Below, one piece after another: positions 49,301 through 61,800 of a stretch of DNA of 64,000 nt; within the stretch, counting starts at the first letter, position 1, and each line of letters starts with the position of its first letter. Origin of the DNA: Oxyruncus cristatus (Eukaryota; Chordata; Aves; Passeriformes; Cotingidae); the NCBI GenBank assembly GCA_013399855.1, contig VXAY01003154.1, positions 436,106 to 500,105 on the forward strand. The letters are read 5' to 3'. The notes beneath the pieces are model-generated. The model did not search any database and was not told the origin of the DNA. It worked only from the letters and a program-made list of their open reading frames with translations. A program made the position numbers and the translations under genes.

Positions 49301-52300
49301 CATATTAATAGACTACATATATATATATGTAATTCTTACAATAGAAAAGTGATGCCAACCCACAGCAATACCTAAGTTTTGTAATTCAATTTATATAACA
49401 GAAGAGAAAATTTCTGGAGGGAATGCTTAGATCTGAAGGTTTCCATCTGTTTTTTTGGAATACTCCTAAAATGTCTGTTCATGGATAAAGACTGTTGTTG
49501 ACAGTGTCAGTTTATTTTTAATATCATTTAGACACTAAAGAGTTATTGCATCTGTATAATTTTTAAGCAAAGCAAAACATGCTTCTTGGTCCTATAACTG
49601 TGGGTTTTAAGGAACGTTTTAAGGGCACAGATTTTACTTTCCCTTTATGTATGGATCTACACAGATAGTTTTACAATAACAAGAGATTACCTATGATAGC
49701 CATTTTTACACTAGTATTTGTCAAACAATCTTTTAGGTTATTTCTTTAAAATGGATTTTTAGATTTTAAAAATCAGGATTAGGAATATTGAATTTCATAT
49801 TAAAAAAGGTAAATATTCTGTGGAACGTTCAGGCATATCCAAAATTTAAGACATACGGATATATCAGAGGTGACAACTGTCTTTAGATGACAACTTTGGG
49901 TTTTATATTCGGATTTGCGATTCCAATCTACCCTAATGAAGAGTTTTCTGGAGCAGACCTGATTAGTTACCTTTTTTAAAACAGTTTTAGTGGCTAGATA
50001 TAGACAATACAGAGATTACTGTAAAATCAGAATCACAGATGCAACCTCAAAAGTCTGATCAATATTAGACAATAAGACATTTTAGTATCTCATTGATATT
50101 AATAATAATATAGCTTAGGATGAGTTAATATCTGAGCATTTTATACATTTGGAATCATCAAACTATGGAAAAGAATTTCCAGCAGAAAAGCAACTCAATT
50201 TAATAGCATTCATAGAGACTGTATATAGCTTGAATTTGTCTAAGCTGCAATGTTATTATATAGTCACTGAACATGTAATTACACCATCTATTATTATAAT
50301 TGCTTTGTCCTGTGAAGACATCTGAAAATAATTAATCAGACTACAGAAAATTATACTTAAAAAACTCTTATGTGGTACATGAAGAGAAGGAAATCCTTCC
50401 TTTTAATCCTGTACAATAATTCTGCCTTCATTGTCTTAGCACAGAGAAAGGTGTAACCTTGTGAGCAGGGTACTGGAAATATTTCTAACATAGCCACTTT
50501 TAGCTATTTCTAAGAAAAATACTTTATCTGCTGCGTATTTTATCATATTTGATGTTTTTGATAAAGAACTTTCCATCTCATCAGTTTTGTTGCTGGAAAT
50601 TACAATGAATTTTTATTACGCTGATGCTAGAAGGGATTTGAGATATTTTAGCTTCACTCTTTGTCCTCATTTTCAAATATCTGTTCCTACTACTGAAGAA
50701 ACTCAGAGAATTCAATTTGAATCAACAACAGAAAAAAAAAAATCTACTTTTTCCCCTCATACTTTTCACTCTTCTTTCTTTTATGCCACTTAAATTCTTT
50801 CCCCATGACAGTGAAATCTTTCTGTTACTTTGCGGGGTCATTTTCACACAACTACCCATCATTTCCCTATAATCAATCAACCTCATTCTTACAGACAGCT
50901 TTTCAAATATACATATTTACTGACTACTAATCACATTTTAGATACTTTCAGAAGACAAGGAGAAAATTTTAATATTGCTTCTACCAACAAAATTTTGATT
51001 TTTCATCTTTTTTTTTTTGCATCTCAGTAAAGAAAACTTTTACAACCAACAACCTGTCTTAAGAGGTAGTCTGCATTCTATTCTAAATATTTTCAATTTT
51101 TAATTATCCTTGCTACCCATTAAGGGATATCAAAATCCTATTCTTTATCTTACCTCTCTCCTTGGATTAAGTGCACAGAATGTGCTCTGTGATTGCAGTA
51201 TGAAAAGGCCCAGAACACAGGAAATAATACTAAAGGAATCCTGCCAAATACTGCCGTGGTGAGTGGCACTGAAATGCCACGGATTTCTATTGACCCTTAT
51301 AATCTTCTATTCATTGTGTTACATAGTGCAATAACACTGCCATTAACCAAGATGAGAGCTAGTTTGTGCACAATTTATGTTCTAATAGTTGTAATAAAAC
51401 AGACACATATTTCCTGATCCCAAGTACTTGTATCCCATACATATGCCAAATGATCACAATAATATATGTCACTGATGGTCTTCACATAAATATAAATTTA
51501 GCTGCAACTTTCCTGTATCATTAGCCATAAAAACTTCAGGAGCAGTGAGGCAGTATGAGCTACCAATGGGCAAGGAATACAGCAGAGTACCTTTGGGGGA
51601 TAATTCCAGCAAATCATTATCAGCTTTACTTTCATTAACTCAGTCAAGCAAAGATCAACAATCATCTTGGTTTCGCTTTATTGAGAAGCATCATAATCCA
51701 GGATAAAACAACTTAGTTCATTCTAACACAATACATATGATGTGTGTACTGGACTGATTGGGAGCTTATGAAGTTTCTTCCTAGTGTATCAATGTCACCC
51801 ATTCCCACCTGCAGCAGGTTTTACCCTTGAAGTTCAAGATAAACCTCTACAAAAACCATCTGCAATTCGCTCTGTTATTATGGGCTCACTGGATCTTATT
51901 GCCACCTTTATACACCCTGTTATGGGTATGCAATAAGGAAATGTGTGAATTCATACAGGGAGAAAAAATGCAAACTGGAAAAAACGAGGGAGATTTTACT
52001 CAAACTGATATACCATATTTTCACGATATTTTAATGGCATTAGTCAGATATGCCCATTTGTGAGCTGGAGTTTCCTGATAGTCAAAGAAACTCTACTGTC
52101 CCATTCCCTCTGGCAGGTGTCAAAGCAGTTATATAATTTCAGTGTACCATAACAAGTCCATTGCAAATTTATTTATGCTAAAATATTTCATTATAATTCT
52201 GGGCAAGCCTCTTGTATTCACGTCAAGCACAGTCAGCTTTCAGACCGGACAATGTAAGCAATATTACTTCTGTTATACAGTTGTGTTAGACCTTTCTGTA

Positions 52301-53486
52301 TTTCCTAGACTAGGAACTCTTTTCTGTGTAGGCTGTTGCAGAAACATCAATAAGCTGATAATTGGTGCCTGATTGCAGATTTATTCATTTGGAACTGGTT
52401 CAAGCAAGGGTGGAGAGAGGAAATCAAGACCCAATTTATAGGTCTGACAAAAAAAAAAAAAAAAAGAGTAGACAAAGTACAAAGAAAAGAGAAATAGCAA
52501 ATAGACAAATGAAAGTAGAGAATATTGCACTTGAATTATGATGAGCAATACTGCTCTGAATTTTGCAGATTGAAAATCTCCAACCTTCTCATATTTTATG
52601 AACACTAAAATTTAGTTGGTCATTGATGATGGTCACTGGATGTCTGTAAGTGTTTTGTTCTACCTGCACCTGCATCAATTTCATGACAAGCCTACATCCA
52701 CTGTACGAGGTCACTGTTAAGTCAAATTGTTGTCACATCCTGTTTATCCTCAATAACTGTTTATTAATGAAATGTAAGACCTACTTCTATAATTCTTGTA
52801 AAAATATCAACATAAATGACAAGATACTGTAGCTGTAGTGACTCTTCCAAATATACACCTTATGATTTGTAAGTAGGAAAAATAGTTTACTCTCAAAACG
52901 AACCTTGTGACAAGATATGTGAGTTTGTGGCAAAGGTAGTGAGCTGGTGATAGCAGCATCTTGTAGCTTCATGGCACAGTGTCACCATGAGAGAAGAGAC
53001 AGGGATCCTTTCGACTGGAGGTCACAGAGTTTAGAACCATGTCAGGCCTCCATCACTGCAGGTCCGACAGGTCAGTGAGATACCTATTCCTCAGTGGCAT
53101 GCAGGAAATGGGGCTACAGGACCTCCTGAGGTCACTTTCCCTCTCATTTCTGTATGATTTTCAAAACAAGCCAAGAACTTTGAACTGATAAACATTGCTC
53201 AAGCATTTCTCCATGATGTGCTTCTGACTGCAAACTTCTCAAATGTTGGTACAGCCAGAAAAGTTTTTGATTCTTTTTGATATCAGAGAAAAAGCAACTG
53301 AAATAGAAAATTGTACTGCTGGAGAAATGAATGCTAACCTAATGCCTATTATGACTGTTAATTCATTGTCAAACTACAAACACTGGGAGAGAGTCTTGTT
53401 CATCCTGGTCAGATCCTCATCCAGTTGTGTAACATTTGGACTTATCTTAAGCAGTGAAACTGCCTTTTTCCTCAAATCCTAAGTCC
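49301..53486. other. Unique AT-rich intergenic DNA
   Basis: About 4.2 kb with no recognised gene or mobile element. It has an 18-bp (AT)n palindrome at 49314-49331 and a 17-base A-run at 52449-52465. Frames such as 50587-50793 and 51827-52063 show no family resemblance. The right edge (52980-53486) is richer in GC without an identifiable feature. Confidence 0.5.
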
Positions 53487-53700
53487 ACAGCGAAGAAGGC
53501 AGTCCCATTGCTGCCAGAGAAGCACTACACTCTGGAGCAGGGGGATAAGTCATGACTGAACTGCAGCCTGTGCAGAGTCTACCCTGGAACAGGTTTATCC
53601 TTAAGGACTGCATCCTGTGAACTGAAGGTCTCACACTGGAACAGGGGAAAAGTGTAAGGAGGAAGAAAAGGTAGAGAGGAACTGTCATGGACTGACCACA
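53487..53700 (+). repeat. Dispersed-repeat-like segment with 52-bp internal period
   Basis: The decamer ctggaRcagg starts at 53532, 53584 and 53636, exactly 52 bp apart. Between the starts, the units share 'actgca.cctgtg' and other blocks. The third unit diverges after its first ~15 bases. The composition is much richer in GC than the flanks, and the segment runs almost directly into a CR1 fragment. I believe similar sequence ('ggaacaggtttatcc...aaggactgca') is dispersed in avian genomes, but I cannot name the family from memory with certainty; a retrotransposon LTR or a CR1 5' region are the candidates. Orientation is given as read. Confidence 0.6.
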
Positions 53701-53729
53701 GCCCTACATTCCTACTTTTTGATGTTCAC

Positions 53730-54028
53730 TGATGACCTCCAAGTGTGCCCAGGGGTCCAAGAAGGTCAATGGCATCCTGGCTTCTATCAGAAATAGCATG
53801 GCCAGCAGGACTAGGAGAGCAATTGTCACCCTGTTCTCAGCACTGGTGAGGCTACATCTCAAACCACCTTTTAAATCCTGAGCTCACTTTTGGGCCCCTC
53901 ACTACAAGAGGGACATTGAAGTGTTGCTGTGTGTCCAGAGAAGGGCAACAGAGCTGCAGAAGGGTCTGGAGCACAAATCTGATGAGGAGCAGCTGAGGGA
54001 GCTCAGGGTGTTTAGCCTGGAAAAAAGG
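53730..54028 (+). mobile_element. CR1 LINE fragment, ORF2 C-terminus, truncated at both ends
   Basis: This sense CR1 piece covers the ORF2 thumb and C-terminal coding region: 'ccaagaaggtcaatggcatc', 'ggccagcaggactaggagag', 'actacaagagggacattgaa' and 'cacaaatctgatgaggagca'. It ends at 'gggtgtttagcctggaaaaa' without the 3' UTR. Loss of the 3' end is not explained by ordinary 5' truncation and implies a later deletion or break. The same coding block is present in antisense at 40560-40875. Confidence 0.88.
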
Positions 54029-54556
54029 ATTTGCCATTTATTAGCAGTTTCTCACCTGTCCTTGGATGCAACCTGGTTCCTGCAGAGTCAAATAGATGTT
54101 CATGATCCATTCTCCCTAGTGCTTGCTTCAAAAGGTCTCTCTTTGATGGTCCAGCTTCATGGACACGTGTGAAGACAGCTCAAAATCACTGCCCCAAAAT
54201 GTACCCTCTGAGGTGAGAGCTCTAGATAACCTAGGACAGAGACAAGTTGCCTGGAGGCACCTGAGGGCCAGGCACCTCATCACTTTTAAGTGCAGCCGGA
54301 AAGTGGCAGGATTGTTCTGCTGGTTCTTGAAGGAGAATTATATTCCCACACCAACATATCTGAGCTAACAATCCTGAAGGATTAGGGCTGTTTCAGAGTA
54401 AAAGCTGACTGCAAGTCCTCATGGATAAAACGTTCAGATAGGAGTAAAAACTCTTTAGAATTCTGCTGTATGTTAATTTGTTTTTATTTACATGTGAATC
54501 TTGTCATCATATTAATGAATAGACACTCTCTGAAGTGTTCTATAGTCACTATAACT
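54029..54556. other. Intergenic DNA between CR1 copies
   Basis: No gene is recognised. The left part is richer in GC and the right part AT-rich. Confidence 0.5.
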
Positions 54557-55030
54557 TGGAATCATAAAATCATAGAATCAACTGGGTTGGAAAGGACCTC
54601 AGATCAAGTCCAACTCTTGATCCAAGACCGCCATGGTTACTAGATCATGGCACTAAGGGCCACATCCAGGTTCATCTTAAAAACCTGCAGGGACAGTGAG
54701 TCCACCACCTCCCTGGGCAGCCTATTACAATGTCTTATCGCTCTCTCTGTAAAGAATTTCTTCCTAATATCCAACCTAACCCTCCCCTGGCAGAGCTCAA
54801 GACCGTGCCCTCTTGTCCTGCTGCTGGTTGCCTGAGAGAAGAGACCAACCCCCACCTGGCTACAACCTCCTTTCAGGGAGTTGTAGAGAGCGATGAGGTC
54901 TCCCCTGAGCCTTCTCTTCTCCAGGCTAAACAACCCCAGCTCCCTCAGCTTCTCCTCATAGGACTTGTGCTCAACTCCCTTCGCCAGGCTCGTTGCTGTT
55001 CTCTGGACCTGCTCCAGCCCCTCACTTGTC
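54557..55030 (-). mobile_element. CR1 LINE fragment, 3' end (subfamily A), well preserved
   Basis: This antisense CR1 of about 470 bp starts with two 3'-terminal units (ggaatcataaaatcatagaa). It carries the subfamily A block 'gatccaagaccgccatggtt...gatcatggcactaagggcca', a continuous 3' UTR, the post-ORF2 block 'aggctaaacaaccccagctc' and the end of ORF2 ('tctggacctgctccagcccc'). It is the best reference in the window for the 3' UTR, and shows that the copies at 2729 and 40212 carry internal deletions. It is 5'-truncated near 55030. Confidence 0.94.
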
Positions 55031-55570
55031 TAGTTATAGTAACGAATACTGTCACAGAGACACTCCAGATACTGCTGGAAGCAGAAAGGAGGAGACAACA
55101 AATGCTGTGTGAAATTCAGACGTGGAATGAGACAGACACCTTTTGTGAAGAGGGATGAAAATATAAGTGAGAATTAAATAAAAGGTGGGAAGAGAGTAAA
55201 ATGGAAAACGCAAAGGAAAATGTCAAGTCCATGAAATATATCTGTCTTCTATCTCTGAATTAAAGACTAAGCAGTTGATTCTTAGCTACTTTTCACCTCC
55301 AGACAAACTATTTATGTAGTAATTATCTATGTGTTTAGAGCCAGTAAATTTAAAAAGCAGTGATACTTTGCATTGATACTTGCAATGATACAAAGCTTTG
55401 ATACTGTGCATTCAAACATCAATGAAGGGGTTTACTTCATGAAAATACCAGACTGTATGAGGTCAGAAAAAAAGCAGATGAAGAGCTTGCAAGTATTTTT
55501 AATAAAAGGTGTATGGATTTAAGGATCAGTTGAGTTACATGTTCCTTGAAAACTTACTATATTTCTCATA
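55031..55570. other. Unique intergenic DNA
   Basis: No gene or repeat is recognised. Imperfect 'tgatacttt/tgatacttg' repeats lie near 55366-55410. Confidence 0.5.
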
Positions 55571-55883
55571 AATCTAAACAGGTAATAGAGAGGGATAATT
55601 TGCAAGAGCTTGCAGTGACATGACAAGGGAAAATATGTTCAAACTGAAAGAGAGCAGGTTTAGATTAGATATTTGGGAGAAATTCTTCCCTGTGTGGGTG
55701 GTGAGACACTGCCACAGGTTTCCCAGAGAAGCTGTGGATGCTCCATCCACAGCGTTCAAGGCCAGGTTGGATGGAGGTCTGAGCAATCTGGTCTAGTGGA
55801 AGGCATCCCCCATGGCAGGGGGGTTGGAACAATATGATCTTTAAGGTCTCTTCCAACCCAAACCATTCTGTGATTCCATGAAT
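55571..55883 (+). mobile_element. CR1 LINE fragment, 3' end, well preserved
   Basis: This is a sense CR1 3' end of about 310 bp. From 'acaagggaaaatatgttcaa' it passes 'gcaggtttagattagatatt', 'cacaggtttcccagagaagc' and 'caaggccaggttggatggag', then ends with 'gtctcttccaacccaaacca' and 'ttctgtgattccatgaat'. It lies in inverted orientation to the copy at 54557-55030, about 540 bp away. It is the same type as the antisense copy at 23242-23441. 5'-truncated and non-coding. Confidence 0.94.
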
Positions 55884-57111
55884 TATGGATGCAGTCGCAG
55901 CTGATCTAAATCACTAGAGCTCTGTGGCTGCAAATTGACTATTTAGCCACGTGTAGTGGACAAAAGTTTTAAAGGCATTCCTTTTGCTTAGAACTGGTAA
56001 ATAACACATTGGAGACTGAAAAGAGCATTCATTGCACTGATAGTACAGATCTCAAGAACCTGCATATATTTTACTGCTTTCCACTTTTCAGCATATTTGA
56101 AATGTAACCTTGTCTTTGGGCTGTGGAGAGTAAATTAATTTAGAAATGTATTAGAGGCCAAAAAATAACTTAGGAAAATATAAATCGACATATGGCTGAT
56201 AAGTCCCCATTCTGATTAACAATATTTCTGTAGTTTATAAATAAATCATTTCAGCTTCTTAACATTCTCTGACTGAAGTAGCTCAGAAGCTACTCCAGAA
56301 TTTGACATTTGGATTTTAAGCTGAAGTGCAGAAAAATAGACCGTGTGTGAAGGTCACTGACAATTCATCTAAGAGATTAAAAATTATAAACTGTCTAGCA
56401 ACATTTCAGATATTCATATATTTATGGAAAGACATACATTTTGTAAGGATTTAAAATGGTTTCTGAACAAATAAAACTAAGAAGGGACTTAAACATTAGA
56501 TAAAGTATCAGCTAAACTATGTAGCTAGCTAGATTATAGGTACAAAGACATTACTATCACCATTTCTAGAAACAGATAAGCCAAATACCATTTTTTTGTA
56601 CTTACTTTTTTGTTGTTGTCTGGTCAGCAACTTGTCAATTTTCCTTGTGCAAAGGTCATCTACATTTGTAATGGCATGGAAGTCTCTTGAATAACATTAA
56701 ATATTTTTTTAAACCCCCCCCCAAATATAATTGTTTATATTATACAATTAAGGTGATTTAAACAATAATATATTACAGAACAAATAAAGACCCTCAGTTT
56801 TTGTTTGCCCATTTCCATACAGGTAAACGTAGGATGGCTTCCAGAATGACTAGACTCATATAGGTTGTCCTAAAATTGTGTCCTTTGTGTTTCTCTGATA
56901 GGATCAGACATTTGTCACACAGAGAATAAGAGAAGATTAACATATGTCCCTTCCGGCACATCATAAAAAGAGGATAGAATTCTGCCACAAGACCAAGGTG
57001 CTTCTGTCAGAAATCACTCTTCTAAGGAATCTTAATATACTCCATTTCGTATTCTAAGTGCATTTCTTGAAGTTGCAGCATTTTGGAAGACTCTGCAGCA
57101 TTAGAATGAAC

Positions 57112-57150
57112 AAAAAGTAGAAATAACTCAGAAAAAGTAGAATAACTCAG
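57112..57150. repeat. Two-copy 19/20-bp tandem duplication
   Basis: aaaaagtagaaataactcag (57112-57131) is followed directly by aaaaagtagaataactcag (57132-57150), differing by one A. It is typical of replication slippage. Confidence 0.85.
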
Positions 57151-58792
57151 CTTTGGTTATAAATCCTAAATTCTCTCTAAATTCTTCCCTCTCTTGGGAG
57201 TAAGACATGCAGATCTTAATTCCAGGTTAACAACACAGGCATTTCTTTTTAACATGTTCCATTGCAATACAGCAAATAAAAATAATTTAAAAGAAAACAA
57301 TGATAGTGGAGAAGCTTAGATCTAGAACCAGTATAGATTTCTGCAAGCTAAGCTACATATATAACGAAATTTTAACGAAAAGTAAAGCAGAGCAAATAGT
57401 GAAACCCTGAGGAATCATATTTTCTCTTATCTCAGAGGTTTGCTAACAAGAACATAGATGTCCTGCTTACTTTTAATAATCTAAAAGTTTGATGACTAGA
57501 GTTAACACTTCAAAGGGCAAATTAAGGTAAAAAATTATACCAGTTAACATGAGCACTGATTTTTGAAGGGAATGACCTTGTGTTCTTGTGGAACCACAGC
57601 AGTAGTCTAATTGCCAGCTACAGCTGAAATCAGGTTCCTGATCTAGCCCTAATCTAATCTACCTGCCTAATTTAGTCTTAAATTCCCTGAAATGAAGTCC
57701 TCTCAAACCACAACAAACAGGCTTATCTATGACAAACACACTCTGTAGTCTCCCAGGGCACACAAAGAGAAGGGGGCTCTCACATCACATCAGATTTTTG
57801 TACCAGGATGTGCAAGCTCAAATAGAGCTCAAGAGTAAGGAATGAAAATTAAAAGTGTAAGCCACCTTTCTGTATATTCCATTGCAGTAAAAGCTGTTTA
57901 TGATTTAATGGAGGGAAGAATTGGCTTAGGATACTTTGGATATTGGGATCCAGAGTTATTTTCTATAATTCATCTCTTAAAAACACTCAATTAATCCATA
58001 AGTAAAATCACACTAAAAATATTATTTTCTTTTTTCTATATTACTATATGATGATCTAGAAATAAAGATTAAATGAAGCATTATGAATGTACACATTTAC
58101 ATTAGTCAATTTGATAAACGTGACATGACAACTACATTCTAAAAGGTAGAGTATCCAGTCTCATGAATTTTAGAGCTGTCACTTAGTGGAGAATAGAGAA
58201 AGAAAAACTTTGACATAACAAAGTACCTCTTATTTCCACATTTGTTATATGCAATACACATACACAATATGCTTGAAAGTTACTAATTAAAATTCAGTAA
58301 CATAAAAGGTTGTATTTAAGACTTAGTGAACACAGGCTTTCTTCACAGCAGAATGGTCCATTTCCTCTTCTTGGTATGCAGGTAAGTTAATACATTATTG
58401 AAAAATCAATCTAGTCTGTTTTGACTCCATAAATAATTAAATGTACTGATTCAAAATTTCAACTTTTTGCTTATAAACTGCAGCTGACATGTTTTCTTAT
58501 GTAATGCAGGTTTTTATACATTTTACTTGTTAATATTGCTTTAACTTCCAAATATCCAGAACAAAAGAAACTTCTTATCTTCTTTAACTATGCATTGCTG
58601 GCATTTCCCTATGCAACTCTGTAAAATTCATGAGTTTCCTTATAATTCCTTGTCAGATTAGTGTCTTGGGCATTTCATTTGGGCTGAAGAGCACAGAAAT
58701 GTTGCTTGAAAGACTGCTTGGACAACCAAAACTTCCAGCTCTCTGGTTTTCAAATTAACTACTTAATTTAGAGAGTTTTGTTTACTCCATTA

Positions 58793-58838
58793 AAAAATCA
58801 CGAGGCTAAGAATTTAAAAATCACAAGGCTGAGAATTG
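58793..58838. repeat. Two-copy 23-bp tandem duplication
   Basis: The unit 'aaaaatcacgaggctaagaa'+ttt at 58793-58815 is followed directly by aaaaatcacaaggctgagaattg at 58816-58838, three bases differing. One difference is CG in the first unit against CA in the second, as CpG decay would produce. Confidence 0.85.
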
Positions 58839-61800
58839 TCCTCAGAATACAGTTACAGGCTTCACAGTTTACAAATACAGTAAGGTCAGCAGAAATATTC
58901 AATTGATAAAGTTTTGCCAAAGCGTTTTCCCTTCCTGATCTTTCTTCAAAATTAAAAGAAAATACAATTATCTATAAGTTACGTATAATTGAACAAGGTC
59001 ACTAACATAACCCTTTACCCCTCCATCACCTACATATCCATGATCAATGAGTACATGAAAATAACAATGGCAACAGAAATTATTTTGGATGCTGATTATA
59101 AGCCCAACATTACTATCTACTCCTGAATTTGAAATTAAAAAAAAAGACAACAAAAAAAATAAAACCCTAATATCTTAGGGAAAAGATGTTAGCAATAGAA
59201 AAGGTATGTGTTTATATTATGATAACTACAAGGAATTGCTTTTTTTGCATTATGTTAAGCACGTAAACAATATACACAAAATTTCATTTTAATCTAATTA
59301 ACATGATTTAAAAAAAAACCCCAAACAATACCAGCTGCAGAGCCATGACTATTTATAAACTAAATAGCCTAACTTTCTTCTATCCTGCTGAATTTATCTG
59401 TAATTTCTTTGTAAGATTTCTGCCACCTATACATTTTGGGACTATGAACTTGGATGAAAATTTAATTAAAATTGCATTTTGTAGGTTTCCTCTCCCTATC
59501 CTGCTACTTGGCCATGTGCCAGAGAAAAAGAATACAGCACCTTATATAAATGGGAAGTCTAATGTTCTAAAATCATACTCTTTTTTCTCTTTTCCTTTTT
59601 TTTTTTTAACCCTGAGATTTCTGTTGAAAATCTGCAAGCTGGAAATATGTCATAAAATAAACTCTGAAGCTCTGTGGGTTATTTGTAGTTGGCTTTACTG
59701 AAAGGAAAGAAAAAAATAAAACCAACATCTGCAAACAATTCCCCGCACACACCCGCCACAAACTCAACCAAACAAAAAAACCCCTCACCCACAATGTTCT
59801 TAAATGGATGACCCAACTGTAGAAAGCAGGTTGGTCATTGACAAACCCTAAATAACCAAGAAAGATCTTGTCTTCATGAAATCCCTTTGTGACAAAACGA
59901 TGTTTTCCCAGGCAAATCCAGTCAAAAAGTGTATCTGGTCACTCTACCTTGTCCCTCCCTCCCTTCCTGCACTCTTCATGATGCTGAAGTGAAAGCACAT
60001 CACAGCTTTTCTGCCACACAAAATGCCTCTGACAATACTAACATCAAGAAATGGGTATTGGTATATTTATGATTAAACTGTTGAGACGTTCTGGTTTTGT
60101 TCACAGAACTGTAAGGAGTGAACAACTCTCCCAAGGCCAACAACAATACAGGACTGTAAAACTAAAATGTTTATACTGTAAACACTGATTTTTTTATATC
60201 ACTGTTTCCCAAACATCTTTCATCACAAAGTAGCAGGTAAATAGTATCTGTTAAAGCTTTTTAACACTCTCAAAATGAAAGATCCAATGAACCAAATTTG
60301 ACAAAACCCCCAAATGAAGTTTTATTGTCAAAAGGTCTAAATGAGCTTTATTGTCCTAATGAAACTATAAGAGAGTTTCTGAGTCAATCCACGATATTTA
60401 AAGAAGTAGGTACATCCAGAAAAGAATATTTGAAAACACTTGAAATGCACTTTAACACATCCAATGCTCAGCTAGCTGCTTCTCATATTTCCAGATTAAA
60501 CTGTTGTGAAAAATCAAGTCTCATTTGAATGGAATATGATTTAATGGAACTACAAAATTTAATTTTATTAATATGGCCAGACTGTACATATTTAGATTGT
60601 TGCATAACTGAACAGGATTTAAAACAACTTTCAGAACAATAAAACTCTTTATGGTATCACTGAGATAAGCTGTGGGAAGACAGAGAGAAAGTAAAAGAGA
60701 AACAGAACAGAGACTGAAGATTTATGTAAGCTGAAATCATTCTGACAATTCCCTATTTTAACTTAAGCAAACATTAAGACTTCAAAAACTTTTTAAAAAT
60801 TGAAGACAGAAAAGAGATTTTTAATATTGTTTTTTAGCTCCAAAATGAAGACAGTAGTCATTACCTGAGACATAAAACAATTAAATCTTAAATGAAGTTT
60901 GAGAAGAGGAGCATACCTGTCTCCAGTGTTAATGCTGCAGGGAGAAAGGAAAAAAAAAAACTGTTGTAAAAATTTCTCTAACTGGTTCTCCTGGGAATTT
61001 CCCCAGTATAAATCTTTTTGAGTTAATATACAACAAAACTTCTCTGAACTATAAATATGGTGTTTGGGTGGTCAGAAAACCACAAGGTTCAGGCAACCTC
61101 GAGGATTTCTTGTACTCGATGCAGATAACAACATTCTTGTATTCAACAAGGATGGGCAAATATTTTGTCCTACTTCTAGAGCTGTCTGTACTAGTTGTAG
61201 TGATGTTTCAGGGTATCAGTCCTTTGATATTCTCAAACTGTGTAAAAATCAACAAATAGAGCTAGCCCTATAAGAACAAACTCTATCATTTATTAATAAC
61301 ATGAATATAAAGAAACATTCTTTTTGAGATTTAAACTTACACCTATGAGCATATAACAATCTTGGCAAATGTAACCGAAATTTTATCCTCAGATTTTGAG
61401 GGGATTTTTATGCTCTTTTCAGCCATTGACAAGATGAGGAATTAAGTAAGAAATATGTGTTAAAGATACCTACTATAACTCTTACATTGCTGATGCAAGA
61501 TAATTTAGTTAGGGCTAGAAATAGCATAGAGAAAATAGGTTCTCCTTATGCATTTATAGTTCCATCAGAATCAGAAACTATCAAAAGATGAATGGAAGTG
61601 GAGTGTGCTGAGGTAGTACCTTCTCTTTCACCACAGAAGAAGCCACCAGAACCCTCCTGGCTGTGGACATTAAGACAGAAGTGTCTTGGAAACATCACAT
61701 TTATCTCACAACAAAATCAGTAATACCTCTTTAAGATATACGTAGAAAAGCCAGGGGTTTTTGATCTGATAGTACACACAACAATTTTAGGGTATTGCTA

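Noticed and set aside
49314..49331. (AT)n palindrome next to a CR1 end, considered as an insertion hallmark
   Set aside because: Simple AT dinucleotide repeats are palindromic by nature; no matching duplication was seen on the other side of the CR1.
57860..57960. Possible tRNA- or snRNA-derived sequence sought here and elsewhere
   Set aside because: No A-box/B-box pair, cloverleaf or recognisable small nuclear RNA block was found anywhere in the window.
60298..60528. 76-codon frame with a protein-like residue mix
   Set aside because: It starts at TTG, has no family resemblance, splice context or neighbouring exon, and its length is expected by chance in this window.
61064..61273. Plus-strand frame containing PRGFLVLDADNN and VFNKDGQ, faintly like an NHL beta-propeller repeat
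   Set aside because: Only about 25 residues resemble the repeat, spacing is wrong, no further repeats or splice sites surround it, and the overlapping frame is equally open. Treated as chance.
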